Part shown: piece after piece, positions 53,842 through 64,000 of the stretch | How the letters are laid out: each line of letters starts with the position of its first letter | Numbering within the stretch: the first letter of the stretch is position 1 | Assembly (NCBI GenBank): GCA_963082975.1 | Contig: OY720345.1 | Location: forward strand, 30,884,611-30,948,610 | Reading direction: 5' to 3' | Length of the DNA: 64,000 nt | Source: Labia minor | Taxonomy: Eukaryota; Arthropoda; Insecta; Dermaptera; Spongiphoridae | The notes under the pieces: generated by a model | The model's input: only the letters and a program-made list of their open reading frames with translations | Database searches by the model: none | Told to the model about the DNA's origin: nothing | Program-made: the position numbers and the translations under genes

Positions 53842-56146
53842 AGGTAATGGCACCAATAGATGACATTTTAAGCGCTCTTGCCACTATTTTCTTTTATAAA
53901 ACTGAAACTATACATCTCACAAAAAAAATATTTTGGTTATTATAATGCTTATCTTACCTTTTATCACCAGGATAAATATTTTAAACTTTTATATGAGTTT
54001 AAGAGGAAATATAATTTTTTTTCAAAGTAATCAAATGGCACCTATAGATGACACCAAAAATTTGGGTGGAACCTAATGATGACAATTATGGAATCCAAAG
54101 ATGACATCTACTTTTTTTCACTTCGCTTGCTCTCTTTATCTTCAACTTATTTATTTACAAAGTAAAACATCTTTCCAACACCTTGTTGCTGCTTGAACTT
54201 TAGTTATAATAAAAAAATCAGGTTTCATATATAATGATACATTAGATATATTTATTGTGATTGATTTTATTTTTAGCTGATTATTATAATAAAATAAAAA
54301 ATTGATTTAAACAAATTTTTTTTTAATTATGCATTTTTTATTATACATTGAGAACAGAGTAATTTTCAAAAAATAGTGTTTGAAGTTCTGGAACAGAAAA
54401 AAATTTTCTGACAATGAGAAACCTAAAGATAAAACAGTGTCACCTTTAGGTTCCCATATCAATTCAGACATGCAACTTGGTGGAATTATATAAAATTATC
54501 TCCTCTTTACAGCTATTAATATAATAAGGTAATGGCACCTATAGATGACATGGCACCTATAGATGACACTTTTGAATTTAAACTAAAAAAATAAGCAAAT
54601 TTTAAAACATACGCGGAATTTTTTTTTTTTTAAATGATAGTTTTGTTTTTCCACCACCTGAGATATCCTACAACAATACAATAAGTCGCCCTATTTTTTT
54701 TCTTTTAATTTGAAAAGCAGACCGGATCGTCAACAATAGATTTTTTCAGCAAATCTTAAAGATAACCTTAAGGTAACTAATGTTCTTAATTAGTATTTTA
54801 TATTTTTATTTTCATATTTATCAGGAATTTAATAACTACATTATAAAATAGACTTAATATAGATATAAATCACTTCAATTTAAACACCTAATTTTTAAAA
54901 GTATCTTTTTTATCAACCGTGTCATCTATAGGTGCCCCTAAAAATTGTTTTTCCTATAGATGACAGCAATGTCAGCTATAAGTAGGTTTTTAAAAAAATT
55001 GTCTATTATATTAATAGCTGTAAAGAGGAGATAATTTTATATAATTCAACCAAGTCGCATGTCTGAATAAAGGTGACACTGTGTTTTATCTTTAGGTTTT
55101 TCATTGTCAGAAAATTTTTTTCTGTTCCAGAACTTCAAACACTATTTTTTTGAAAATTTTTTTAAATTACTCTGTTCTCAATGTATAAATAAAAATGCAT
55201 AATTAAAAAAAAGATTTGATTAAAATCAATTTTTTATTTTATTATAATAATCAGCTAAAAATAAAATCAATCGCAATAAATATATCTAATGTATCATTAT
55301 ATGAAACCTGATTTTTTTATTTTAACTAAAGTTAAAGCAGCAACAAGGTGTTGGAAAGATGTTTTACTTTGTAAATAAATAAGTTGAAGATAAAGAGAGC
55401 AAGCGAAGTGAAAAAAAGTAGATGTCATCTTTTGGTTCCATAATTGTCATCATTAGGTTCCACCAAAATTTTTGGTGTCATCTATAGGTGCCATTTGATT
55501 ACTTTGAAAAAAAATTATATTACCTCTTAAACTCATATAAAAGTTTAAAATATTTATCCTGGTTTTAAAAGGTAAGATAAGCTTTATAATAACCAAAAGA
55601 TTTTTTTTGTGAGACGTATAGTTTCAGTTTTATAAAAGAAAATAGCGACAAGAGCGCTTAAAATGTCATCTATTGGTGCCATTACCTTAGACAATTTTTT
55701 TAAAAACCTACTTATAGCTGACATTGCTGTCATCTATAGGAAAAACAATTTTTAGGGGCACCTATAGATGACACGGTTGATAAAAAAGATACTTTTAAAA
55801 ATTAGGTGTTTAAATTGAAGTGATTTATATCTATATTAAGTCTATTTTATAATGTAGTTATTAAATTCCTGATAAATATGAAAATAAAAATATAAAATAC
55901 TAATTAAGAAGATTACTTCCCTTAAGGTTATCTTTAAGATTTGTTGAAAAAATCACTTGTTGACAATCCGGTCTGCTTTTCAAGTTAAAAGAAAAAAAAT
56001 AGGGCGACTTATTGTATTCTTGTAGGATATCTCAGGTGGTGGAAAAACAAAACTATAATTTAAAAAAAAAAATTCCGGGTATGTTTTAAAATTTGCTTAT
56101 TTTTTTAGTTTAAATTCAAAAGTGTCATCTATAGGTGCCATTACCT
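53842..56146 (+). mobile_element. Element Q (outer copy) with a second Q inside it
   Basis: Ends AGGTAATGGCACC and GGTGCCATTACCT are flanked by TA. The interior is interrupted at a TA by another copy in the opposite orientation (54527-55687), leaving 53842-54526 and 55688-56146 as the outer halves (about 1.14 kb of its own sequence). The word GCACCTATAGATGACA recurs in both orientations, with diverged relatives (GAACCTAATGATGACA, GAATCCAAAGATGACA). No coding frame. TA target and inverted ends suggest a non-autonomous Tc1/mariner-like element; no transposase is seen. Confidence 0.85.
54527..55687 (-). mobile_element. Element Q (inner copy), inverted self-insertion
   Basis: Starts AGGTAATGGCACCTATAG and ends GGTGCCATTACCT, flanked by TA at 54525-54526 and 55688-55689. 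It is the reverse complement of the outer copy, and its own uninterrupted middle (near 54995-55020) shows the empty target: removing this copy plus one TA restores that sequence in the outer element. An extra 17-18 bp tandem of the terminal word sits at its left end. Confidence 0.88.
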
Positions 56147-56579
56147 TATATCCGTTTTTAAATTCTGTACTGATTGACCTAATAATTTCGACTCAATTTT
56201 TATAATTTTTTTTTTTAATAATTTAATTTTTTGGTGCAAATTTTGTTAGATATATTTATTATAAATTAAATGAAAATACCATTTCAATTTCCTCCGAGAT
56301 TCCATCATTCAATTATTTTTCTTATTTGATTAAATAATTATCATATTTAAAATTATATTTATATAACTACTAGCTGCCCCGAGCGCCTTCGGCGCTCTCC
56401 GCACCTAGACGGGGGCTCCGCCCCCTGTACCCCCCCGAGTAAAAGGTTTTCATCCATTTTGTTTCAATCAGTATATTACATAAAACATTCATTTCTTTTT
56501 GTGTTCTTATTTAAAATACATTTTAATTTAATCACTAAATTAATTATATATATTATTATTGTATAAGGTATATCTATCT

Positions 56580-57010
56580 ATCTATGTGACTCTAAGGAAC
56601 TCGAAAGTTCTAGGCCGCAGCAACCACATTTCTCCAAGTGTCCCTATCCTGAGCCCTTGTCCCATCTCTCTTAAGTCCCTTCCTACACGTCCTTGGTCTT
56701 CCAAGCGGACGTTTTCCAATCCAAAATCTTTTTCCTCTCCCATTCTAGCCGCGTCCCCTGCCTATCGCAGCTTTTTCGCTTTTATAACCTTAACTATTTC
56801 TGAAGATGCATAGAGGTCATGCAATTCCTCGATATGCAGTCTCCGCCATTCCCCGGTGACCTCATCTTTCTTTGGCCAATAAATGCTGGAAAGAATACTC
56901 TTGATCTACTCTCATCTCCCAGGGTCATAGACCTTGCGTCCCACCCATATAATAAAACAGGCAAAATAATTGGTTTATATATTTTAATTTTGATTCCTTT
57001 TGATAATAAT
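56580..57010 (-). pseudogene. LINE RT tail in the Helitron
   Basis: Same cargo as at 165-620: minus-strand words for ILPVLLYG-, PKKDEVTG, GRPRTCRKGLK and AQDRDTWRNV in broken frames. It retains the GCCTATCGCAGC segment that is missing from the copy at 165-620. Confidence 0.7.
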
Positions 57011-58954
57011 TTTGATGAGATAAGCCTCTTTACTGCATGATAACAGGCGTTTCCCGATTACAACTTCGATTTAAATATATATATTCTTCTCAAATATTAT
57101 TATCCTTCGTGATTACATTCAATTTTTCTACATATTCAAATTCTACATTTTGTATATAGATTTTTTTTACTAAATATTTTTTCTTATCACCATTAATTTC
57201 AATCTGAATTAGAAGAAAATTATAAATTACCTCCTCTTCCACCCCATTTACCTATCCAGGCATCTTAATTTCTTAACACTCCGTTTTTTTTAAATTTAAA
57301 ATAAAAGGAGATAAATAGTTTTAAATTATATTCGAATGGTCTATTATATTCTATATATCAGTATTTTTTTCTGAATTTAATACCAACTTGATTTTCAAAA
57401 TGTTCCATTCGATATCCATATGATTGATTACATGTGTTAAAATTTAAAAAAATTCAAATATTCTAATTTTTAAATTTAAATACAATTGAATATTATTTTT
57501 TATTAATATCATATCAAAAAAGAGAATTTATTAAAAATTAAAATTAAAAAAAGAAGCCTATTAATAAAAAAATATAATAGAATACAATAATTTTGATTTA
57601 AAACAAATTTTAATTTTAAAAAAAAATACTCAATATAAAAAAGACATAAATTTTAAACATCTCGTAATATCATTTGTCTAAAAAACATATTTTAATTAAC
57701 CAAGAAATCATTTTTGCACTTAAAATATATTTGTAATTAATAATTGAAACAAAAACAAAAATAATATAATTTAGTCATTTTAATTGAAGTTTTGAAAATA
57801 TTTTTGTATTGATAAAAGTTTAAAAATAATATATTCAGTTTTTTTAAGCTTTCACTTTCAAATAGAAAAGAAGAAATATTCAATTATATAGAAAAAATAA
57901 ATAAAAATTAAGTTAAATATGATCTAAATATTTTATTAAATAAATTTAAATGACAACTTTTAGAATAAATTATTTAATTTAATTGATATTTAAATATTAG
58001 AATTTAAAATAAAAATTGAAATATAATAATTTTTAAATTCTGAGCAATATGCAGACAAAAACCTTTTATATATATATAGATAGTCGAGCTGGGGATGGCA
58101 ATATGGGTTTTTCCAAAAAGAGAAAGTTACCTCTCTCCCCCCCCCCCCCCCCGAGGCCCTAGTAGGGATTAATTTAATTATTTAGTACCGGGACCCCGAG
58201 CCTCGGCTCGGTACTTAAGTTAAAAAAAAATGATTCATTATTATTGGGTTTGGCTGGTAATATTAATACCTGGGACACCGAGCTGTCGCTCGACCCTTTA
58301 AAAAATATTAATCTACAATTAATTATTTATTACAATTATTAAATGTTGCATCATTGCATCAATCTGATTAAAATGAATTGAACTGGGGTCCTCAATAATA
58401 CAAACAAACAATTTTAGCTAGCATAATAAGATTAATCCAAGTAATATCGTCTATTTCTATTCGACACTATTTTCAGTTATGAAATGAACAGTCAGTAGAG
58501 AGTAAAAAAATTGTAATTGAAGACCGTTGTTTTTAAAAATAATTAAATTATTTTATAGATTATAAAATAAAAATTATTGTATTAACATTAAAAATATTGA
58601 AATAAAAAAATAATAGTTTGATTTAATAAACTAAAATATTATAAACATTTTTAATGTGAATTTCTCAGGGAGGTAGGGAGCCCAATTCATTTAACCATCC
58701 ATGTTGTATAAGGAATCTTAATTTCTTAACACTCCGTTTTTTCAAATTTAAAATAGAGGGAGAGAAAGAGTTTCAATTATATTCGAATAGTCTATATATT
58801 CTATATATGAGTATTTTTTTTTTCTGAATTTAATACCAAGTTGATTTTCAAAATTTTCTATTCTTTATGCATATGATTGATTACATGTGTTAAAATTTAA
58901 ACAAATTCAAATATTCTAATTTATAAATTTATATAAAATTTAATATTATTTTTT

Positions 58955-59070
58955 CGAGACTAATGGCAAATACCGGTGGCCCTAGTCAGAGCAAGAGAAG
59001 ACTCCTTTTGGTAGCGGCCCAGTCGATGATGTTATATGGATCGGAGATTTGGGCTTTACAACTATATTTT
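58955..59070 (+). pseudogene. R1-like LINE RT fragment
   Basis: Plus-strand translation SRLMANTGGPSQSKRRLL then VAAQSMMLYGSEIWAL matches the conserved LMPN.GGP...RR.LL....S..LYG..IWA segment after the RT palm of R1/Jockey-type LINEs. Only about 115 bp remain. Confidence 0.6.
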
Positions 59071-60105
59071 AAGTGAAAAAATGATTTCTTGGTTATATAA
59101 AAATTAAAATATGATTCTTTATATCTTTATTATATAGAAAAGTAGGCGTGTTAATATAAAATATATACCTGGGACACCGAACTATCACTCGACCCTTTAA
59201 CCAATTTATACAATTTATTTTTATATACTTTAAAAATTTTACAATTTTTTAATTATTTATTATAATTGTTAAATGGGATTTCTAAAAATGACCCATTAAA
59301 AATTTGTTTCCTAAAATGTTTCAAATTAATTAAAATAAATTGTATAAATGTTCATTTATAAAATCTATATATCTGTGAGTTTGTTTTTCGATTTTTTAAA
59401 TTTTGATTTTGGATTCGATTAGAGCTTAAAATGTGTAAATGTAAAGTGGTCTTGGTTTTTTTAAAATTCGTTTGGGAACATGGTCAAATCGGCAGTCAAA
59501 GTTGAAAATTCCCCATATATTATAACTACTGTAATTAGTATTATATATAATGTAAAATTATAAAGAAAAAAATGTTTAGACATTATTATAGACATTTTCA
59601 TTCTGTAAATTAAATAATTTTATTTCATTTAAATAAATATCTATTTTTAAATATTTTTTTCTCTCTACATTATTTATCTAATTCTCACAATATATTAAGA
59701 TCATACCGGGACCCCGAGCCTCGGCTCTGTAATTAAGTTAAAAAAAAAAAATTCATTATTATTGATAAATATATATCGTAATTTATAATTATAAAATATT
59801 ATTAAAATATATATTTTTAATTTTATTTCGAAATTAAATAAAAAATTTTAAAATATTTTAAATATAAAAAAAATATTAATAAAATATTCTTTAAAAAAAG
59901 GCGGGAGTCAAATTTCAATATAAATGTCATTTGTGATGTCATCAATATATAAATTAATAATAAATAATATTAATAAATATTAAATTTAATAAAAGAACAA
60001 TGAATAAATAAATATAAAATAGTAATTTATTAAAATGTAAACAATAGATAAAAAGAAAAAAAATAACAAATTCATTATTTTCATTTTCATTTTTAAATAA
60101 CGATT

Positions 60106-60175
60106 CACCCGGAGAGTTTCGAACCAACGAAATCCACTCGTTAAAACATCACTTTACCATCTGGACTAATATATT
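60106..60175 (-). other. tRNA-like module (third form)
   Basis: Minus strand TCCAGATGGTAAAGTG resembles an A box, ATTTCGTT precedes GGTTCGAAACTCTCC, a B box with T arm. It lies within the nested insert, in the same orientation as the other modules. Confidence 0.5.
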
Positions 60176-60852
60176 TAGATAAAAAATTCTCATTTTTTTA
60201 CTGTCTTAGCAGGCAGATTTGATGTTTTTTATTTTATTTTTTTTTTTTTGAGAGAGATTAATAAATATCTATATATATTTTATTAAAAATAAATATTTTT
60301 AATTTTATTTCGAAATTAAATAATAAATTTTAAAATATTTTAAATAAAAAAAAATATTAATACAAATAAAAATGGAGGCCAATTTTGACGTTTTCCATAT
60401 ATAATTTTCAATTTAGAAATTAATAATGAAGCTGAATGTTTCAAGAGATGTGATCAATAAAACTCAATTTTTCTTTATAAATACTATATCTAGTGTGAAT
60501 TTGAAAAAAATCGTTAGAGCGGTTTTTGAGAACCAATATATATAGATAGATAGATATATACAATTTTAGCTAGCATAATAAGATAAGATTATATTTCAAA
60601 GGTATATTTTAATATCATTTTAAATGAATGAATGAAAATTCAAATTTTATATAGTTTTTTATATATGTTTATTTATGCAGAAAAAATTAATTGACATAAT
60701 TATTAATTTAATAAAATAAAATTTAATATTATAATTTAATAAAATAAAATTTAATAATAAAATTTAATAATAAAATTTAATTTAATAAAATATTAAAATA
60801 ATAAAAATTAATAAATTTGTAAAAAAAATATATAATTCTTAAAAAAAAATGT

Positions 60853-60928
60853 GCCTTTGCTAGTTTCGAACCGAAAGTACAAATCGTAAGTTAACGCCAC
60901 GCCTTAGACCGTTCACCTACGAACCGCT
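60853..60928 (-). other. tRNA-like module (fourth form)
   Basis: Minus strand GTAGGTGAACGGTCTAAGGC (A-box region) and CGGTTCGAAACTAGC (B box). It occupies the same slot as the modules at 1960 and 49128, but its sequence is much more different than the flanks are. Confidence 0.5.
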
Positions 60929-61192
60929 TTTGTTTGGAAGCTTCTTATAAGGGTATATATAAGATTTCAAATTTTCGCCACCAGCGCCTCTATGAGCTAG
61001 TATGGTAACTAAACTATTTTTAATTAATTAGCATTTCCTGGACACACCTTACCAATTAGCGGTTTTCTAAAGGAAGTCTGACATGCCCTGAGACCTACTG
61101 AATATACATAAAAAATTTCATAAGAATCGGTCAAGCCGTTTCGGAGGAGTATGATTTCAAAGTTTTGTGACACGAGAATTTTATATATAAGA

Positions 61193-61718
61193 TGAACTTT
61201 GATTAAAGTCTCCAAATATATTTTATAAAAAAGATGAAATCTTTCTCTCTTTCTCTCTCTAAATCCAGATTTTATTTGAACTTTGAAAATTCACAACCGT
61301 AAATTGTTGAAAGACAAATTTTGTTTTATATTAAAATAATTATCTTTTGCATGAATATATCAATGATGTAAATTATATTTTATTTTTTTAATTTTTTTTT
61401 TTTTAATTTAATTAACGAGAATCATACTATTAATATAATATGAATTAAAATTAAATATTCTCATTACACAAAAACTAATATTGATTAATCTTTTAATGTT
61501 TTATAAAACGTATCTCATTAATGAATGCTGATTGATATATTTTTATTAAGTATCAAAAGGTATTTTATATATATATAAAAGAACTTTATTCCCATAATTC
61601 ATTTCATTTAATTAATTAATTAATTAATTAATTCTCTTTATTAAAGAAGGTATATAAGTAATAAATACTTATATATTTAGTTGAAAAACTTATTTGAATT
61701 TTGATATTGTGTTTCAAG
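61193..61718 (+). promoter_or_regulatory. OR-E promoter region
   Basis: GAATGCTGATTGATAT at 61523-61538, 196 bp before the ATG; TATATAAG at 61651-61658. Apart from the block and the AATTCTCTTTA word there is little similarity to OR-C/OR-D. An (ATTA)n run lies at 61607-61632. Confidence 0.5.
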
Positions 61719-61943
61719 ATGGATGAATTTAAATTTAATCAACGTATATTATATGTTATTGGCGTTTGGGGTGATTCTAAATATTATAATATTATTACAA
61801 TATTTTATGTTATGAATATTATATTTACGAGTAGTACAATTGCATCTACTTTAATAACTGACTGGCCTAATATGGATATAATTGTATTAAGTATTCCTGT
61901 ATCCATATGCTTTTGTGAAGTTGCTCTTAAAATTTTAATTTTG
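61719..61943 (+). CDS. OR-E: odorant receptor exon 1 (gene continues outside)
   Basis: A 225-bp exon encoding MDEFKFNQRILYVIGVWGDS, NIIFTSSTIASTLITDWPNM and CFCEVALKILIL, then a GTATGTAG donor at 61944. The start at MDEF follows the paralogues; an upstream in-frame Met at 61701 is less likely. It resembles OR-B exon 1 (STIASTL.T.WPNMDI) more than OR-C or OR-D. The rest of the window is intron 1, filled with repeats F and B, so exons 2-7 should lie beyond 64000. Confidence 0.85.
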
Positions 61944-62049
61944 GTATGTAGATTTATTTGACTTAATTAATTATAATTTTATAGTAGGTTCATTGAGGGT
62001 CCGAGTGATCATAGTTCATGAGCTCGATTTTAAGAAAATAACATCTGAA

Positions 62050-62715
62050 TATTCTCCCTTCTACTATTTTTACTATCTCGCCAGAGAAAATTTTCGATGT
62101 CGAGATTTTGATGTTTTTATACGTTTTGAAGGTTCCTGAATCATTTTCACTAAGGTTGAGAAAAATGTCTGTGTGTGTGTGTGTGTGTTTATGTGTGTAT
62201 GTGTGTGTATGTATATAGACAAGATTACGCAAAAACGGTTTGAGCTAGAATAATGAAATTTAGTATACGGGAATTATTCAAAATTCGTAGTTTTCTATTA
62301 ACTTTTGAGAACTGTAGCTCAACCGGAAGAGGGTCATTACCTTCAACGTTTTGATTTTTTTTCCTCTAAAGTGACCGTAAAAATAAAGATATATGTTTGA
62401 TAGTATTTCACATGATTAAAAATTGTATAAAACTGCTATATATAGAATTTCAGCTTGATTGAATCGCTGAAAGTACCGGAATTAATTTTTTAACACGTTT
62501 ACTGGCAATCATGCGCCACCATGTGACATGGTGTCATTAACAAAGAATTAATTTTTTAAATTTTAATATATGTTTTTTTTTAATAAACTAATCCAATTTA
62601 ATTATAGTTATAATTTATAATTTAATTAATTAAATTTAATTTAAATATATAATTTATGTTAATTAATCCAATTCAAATTTGAGAGATAGTCGAGTGGAGA
62701 CACTACAGATTTTAT
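62050..62715 (-). repeat. Repeat family F, full-length copy in OR-E intron 1
   Basis: From TTTTTACTATCTCGCCAGAG at the left to GAGAGATAGTCGAGTGGAGA at the right: the longest copy, with short inverted ends (ACTATCTCGCC / GAGAGATAGT). It includes the (TG)n tract, CTCAACCGGAAGAGGGTCAT and an extra TGGCGCATG-type hairpin near 62505-62540. Confidence 0.7.
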
Positions 62716-62798
62716 TTAACAATAACGACCTTTACCTCACTATCCAAAATAACTTATTCTGTTTTTCATATTCAATTTCCTATCAGTTGAAAAAGAAA

Positions 62799-63806
62799 TA
62801 AGCGGGAGTGTCCTCCCCTAGACTTTCCCGCATATAAATAGGTATAAAGAGTTGTGAATGAATATTTAGAATGTGTAAACTTGGTATTGATAAAGAGCCA
62901 GTTCGTATTAGTTTATTGGTGTTAAATTTGATATTTGGTAACATTTGTATATATATATATATATATATACTTCCGGTTAACTGATATTTTAAATGTAAAA
63001 AAAAACAGATATGGATATAATATAAATATTTTTAATTTTATTTTATTTATAATATATAAGGGCTGACTGTGACGTCATGAAGTGCTGTGTGACGTCATAT
63101 AATTTTAAATTAAGAAAAAACTAATGAAGATGATTTTTCTCGAGGATAAAACCAATACAAACTGCATAACACGTGGAGATATGTCCTCACGTGAAATTTG
63201 ATATGAAAATAACCCTTCACTTCCTCTCTTCGATCGGCAATACTAGCACTTCCGGTTTCCGGATTTGCACCAAAAGTTGATCCATTCATCATACTGATGC
63301 ATTAAGTAAATATACCAAATTTCATCAAAATCCGTTGAGCCGTTCAAGCTGTACACATCTATACGGAAGGACGGACGGACAGACATCATGCTAAAAATAC
63401 ATTTTTCTGTTAAGAAAATGCATGATTCGTGGAGATATGTACCTAAAAATATCCACAGGTGAAATTTGGTGTGAAAACAATACCTCCCTTACTATCGTCG
63501 GTCGGTAAAATGGAAACGCTACTTGTATAGGTAAAATGTCACTTCCGGTAGTCAGATCATGATGAAATTTGGTATCTGAATTTTTTTCATATTTTTAAAT
63601 CTATATACAAAATATGAAGCAAATATCTCGAAGCAAACTGGTACTTTACTTGAAAGGTAAACGCAACCATTGTAGGTAAAGTACCACTTCCGGTTAACCG
63701 ATTTTGACGAAATTTTGATAGAAATCTACAAACTCTGAATAATATCGGTGTACCAAATTTCGAAGTCCTAGCTTGATTAGTTTTTGAGTAAATTTGCTTA
63801 CAGACA

Positions 63807-63837
<31 letters not shown>

Positions 63838-63973
63838 CACACACACAGACATAATTCGAAAAATGGTATTTTCCGACTTAGGGAGGTCTAAAACGTCAAG
63901 ATCTATCGAAATCTCGAAGTCGAAATTTTTGACGATTCCAATACTTCCCTTATACGAAGTATGCGGGAAAGTA
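62799..63973 (+). repeat. Repeat family B, full copy 4
   Basis: Starts TAAGCGGGAGTGTCCTCCCC and ends TATGCGGGAAAGTA, with the same order of modules as copy 1 and a (CATA)n tract at 63808-63838. It lies in OR-E intron 1 in A-rich sequence. Confidence 0.8.
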
Positions 63974-64000
63974 AAAAGAACATGTAAAGAGCCTTAATGA

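Larger units (their letters stand above)
58185..60588 (-). mobile_element. Nested Helitron-like insert(s) with GC hairpin ends
   Basis: Relative to the copy at 1-2293, this segment interrupts TTTAATTATTTATTATATTT. The left edge carries CCGAGCCTCGGCTCGG. Two end types each occur twice: ACCGGGACCCCGAGCCTCGG at 58190 and 59706, and CCTGGGACACCGAGCTGTCG at 58272 with a diverged copy at 59168. GCTAGCATAATAAG occurs at about 58420 and 60570 as a possible 5' end (minus TCTTATTATGCTAGC). I read it as two or more short Helitron-like elements nested together; boundaries are uncertain. Confidence 0.5.
56370..61192 (-). mobile_element. Chimeric Helitron, 4.8 kb, upstream of OR-E
   Basis: Minus 3' end with hairpin GAGCGCCGAAGGCGCTC and CTAG at 56370-56373, host A at 56369. 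Minus 5' end TCTTATATATAAAATTCTCG at 61192, host T at 61193. The internal second 5' end lies near 58064-58083 and the poly-C at 58138-58152. A block at 58185-60588 is inserted in its right part. It carries the LINE tail (about 56580-57010). It lacks Rep/helicase. Confidence 0.88.

Overview
The window is very AT-rich eukaryotic DNA that looks like an insect odorant-receptor (OR, 7tm_6) gene array, most plausibly from a hymenopteran such as a parasitoid wasp. That assignment is an inference from the OR type, the seven-exon structure, the base composition and the transposon load. No bacterial-type feature is present. All OR genes lie on the + strand in head-to-tail order.

OR genes: OR-A is a 3' remnant (exons 6-7, 5762-6754). 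OR-B is complete (9895-17769, seven exons, 397 aa). A fused, deleted OR relic lies at 24316-24660. OR-C is complete (27761-30613, 394 aa). OR-D is complete (33328-49845, 394 aa) but its intron 5 is 14.6 kb long. An orphan OR promoter lies at 52335-52637. OR-E contributes only exon 1 (61719-61943) and continues past the window. Exon sizes are conserved: 225, 313-316, 238, 100, 99, 156 and 54-60 bp. OR-C and OR-D are sisters, and OR-E exon 1 resembles OR-B. OR-C, OR-D, OR-E and the orphan promoter share a block with TGATTGATAT, which lies about 200 bp upstream of the ATG in the three genes.

The rest is mostly transposable elements, many of which can be delimited exactly by target-site duplications. 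There are chimeric Helitrons (1-2293, 35315-49455, 56370-61192) and simpler ones (20297-22352, 44214-47134). Five hAT-type elements have 8-bp duplications. There are PIF/Harbinger and piggyBac MITEs, two dead mariners, a TA-inserting family that has inserted into itself (53842-56146), and LINE fragments. Four dispersed repeat families are here called B, E, F and G. One Ty3/Gypsy LTR element has LTRs that look identical by eye.

OR-D intron 5 holds a four-level nest: Helitron > repeat B > Gypsy element > second Helitron. The matching intron of OR-C acts as the empty-site control. A spacer copied by OR segmental duplication (24836-26900 and 51000-52030) shows one copy with a mariner and one without. 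Coordinates of diverged repeats are approximate; those of exons and of elements with matching target duplications were read base by base.
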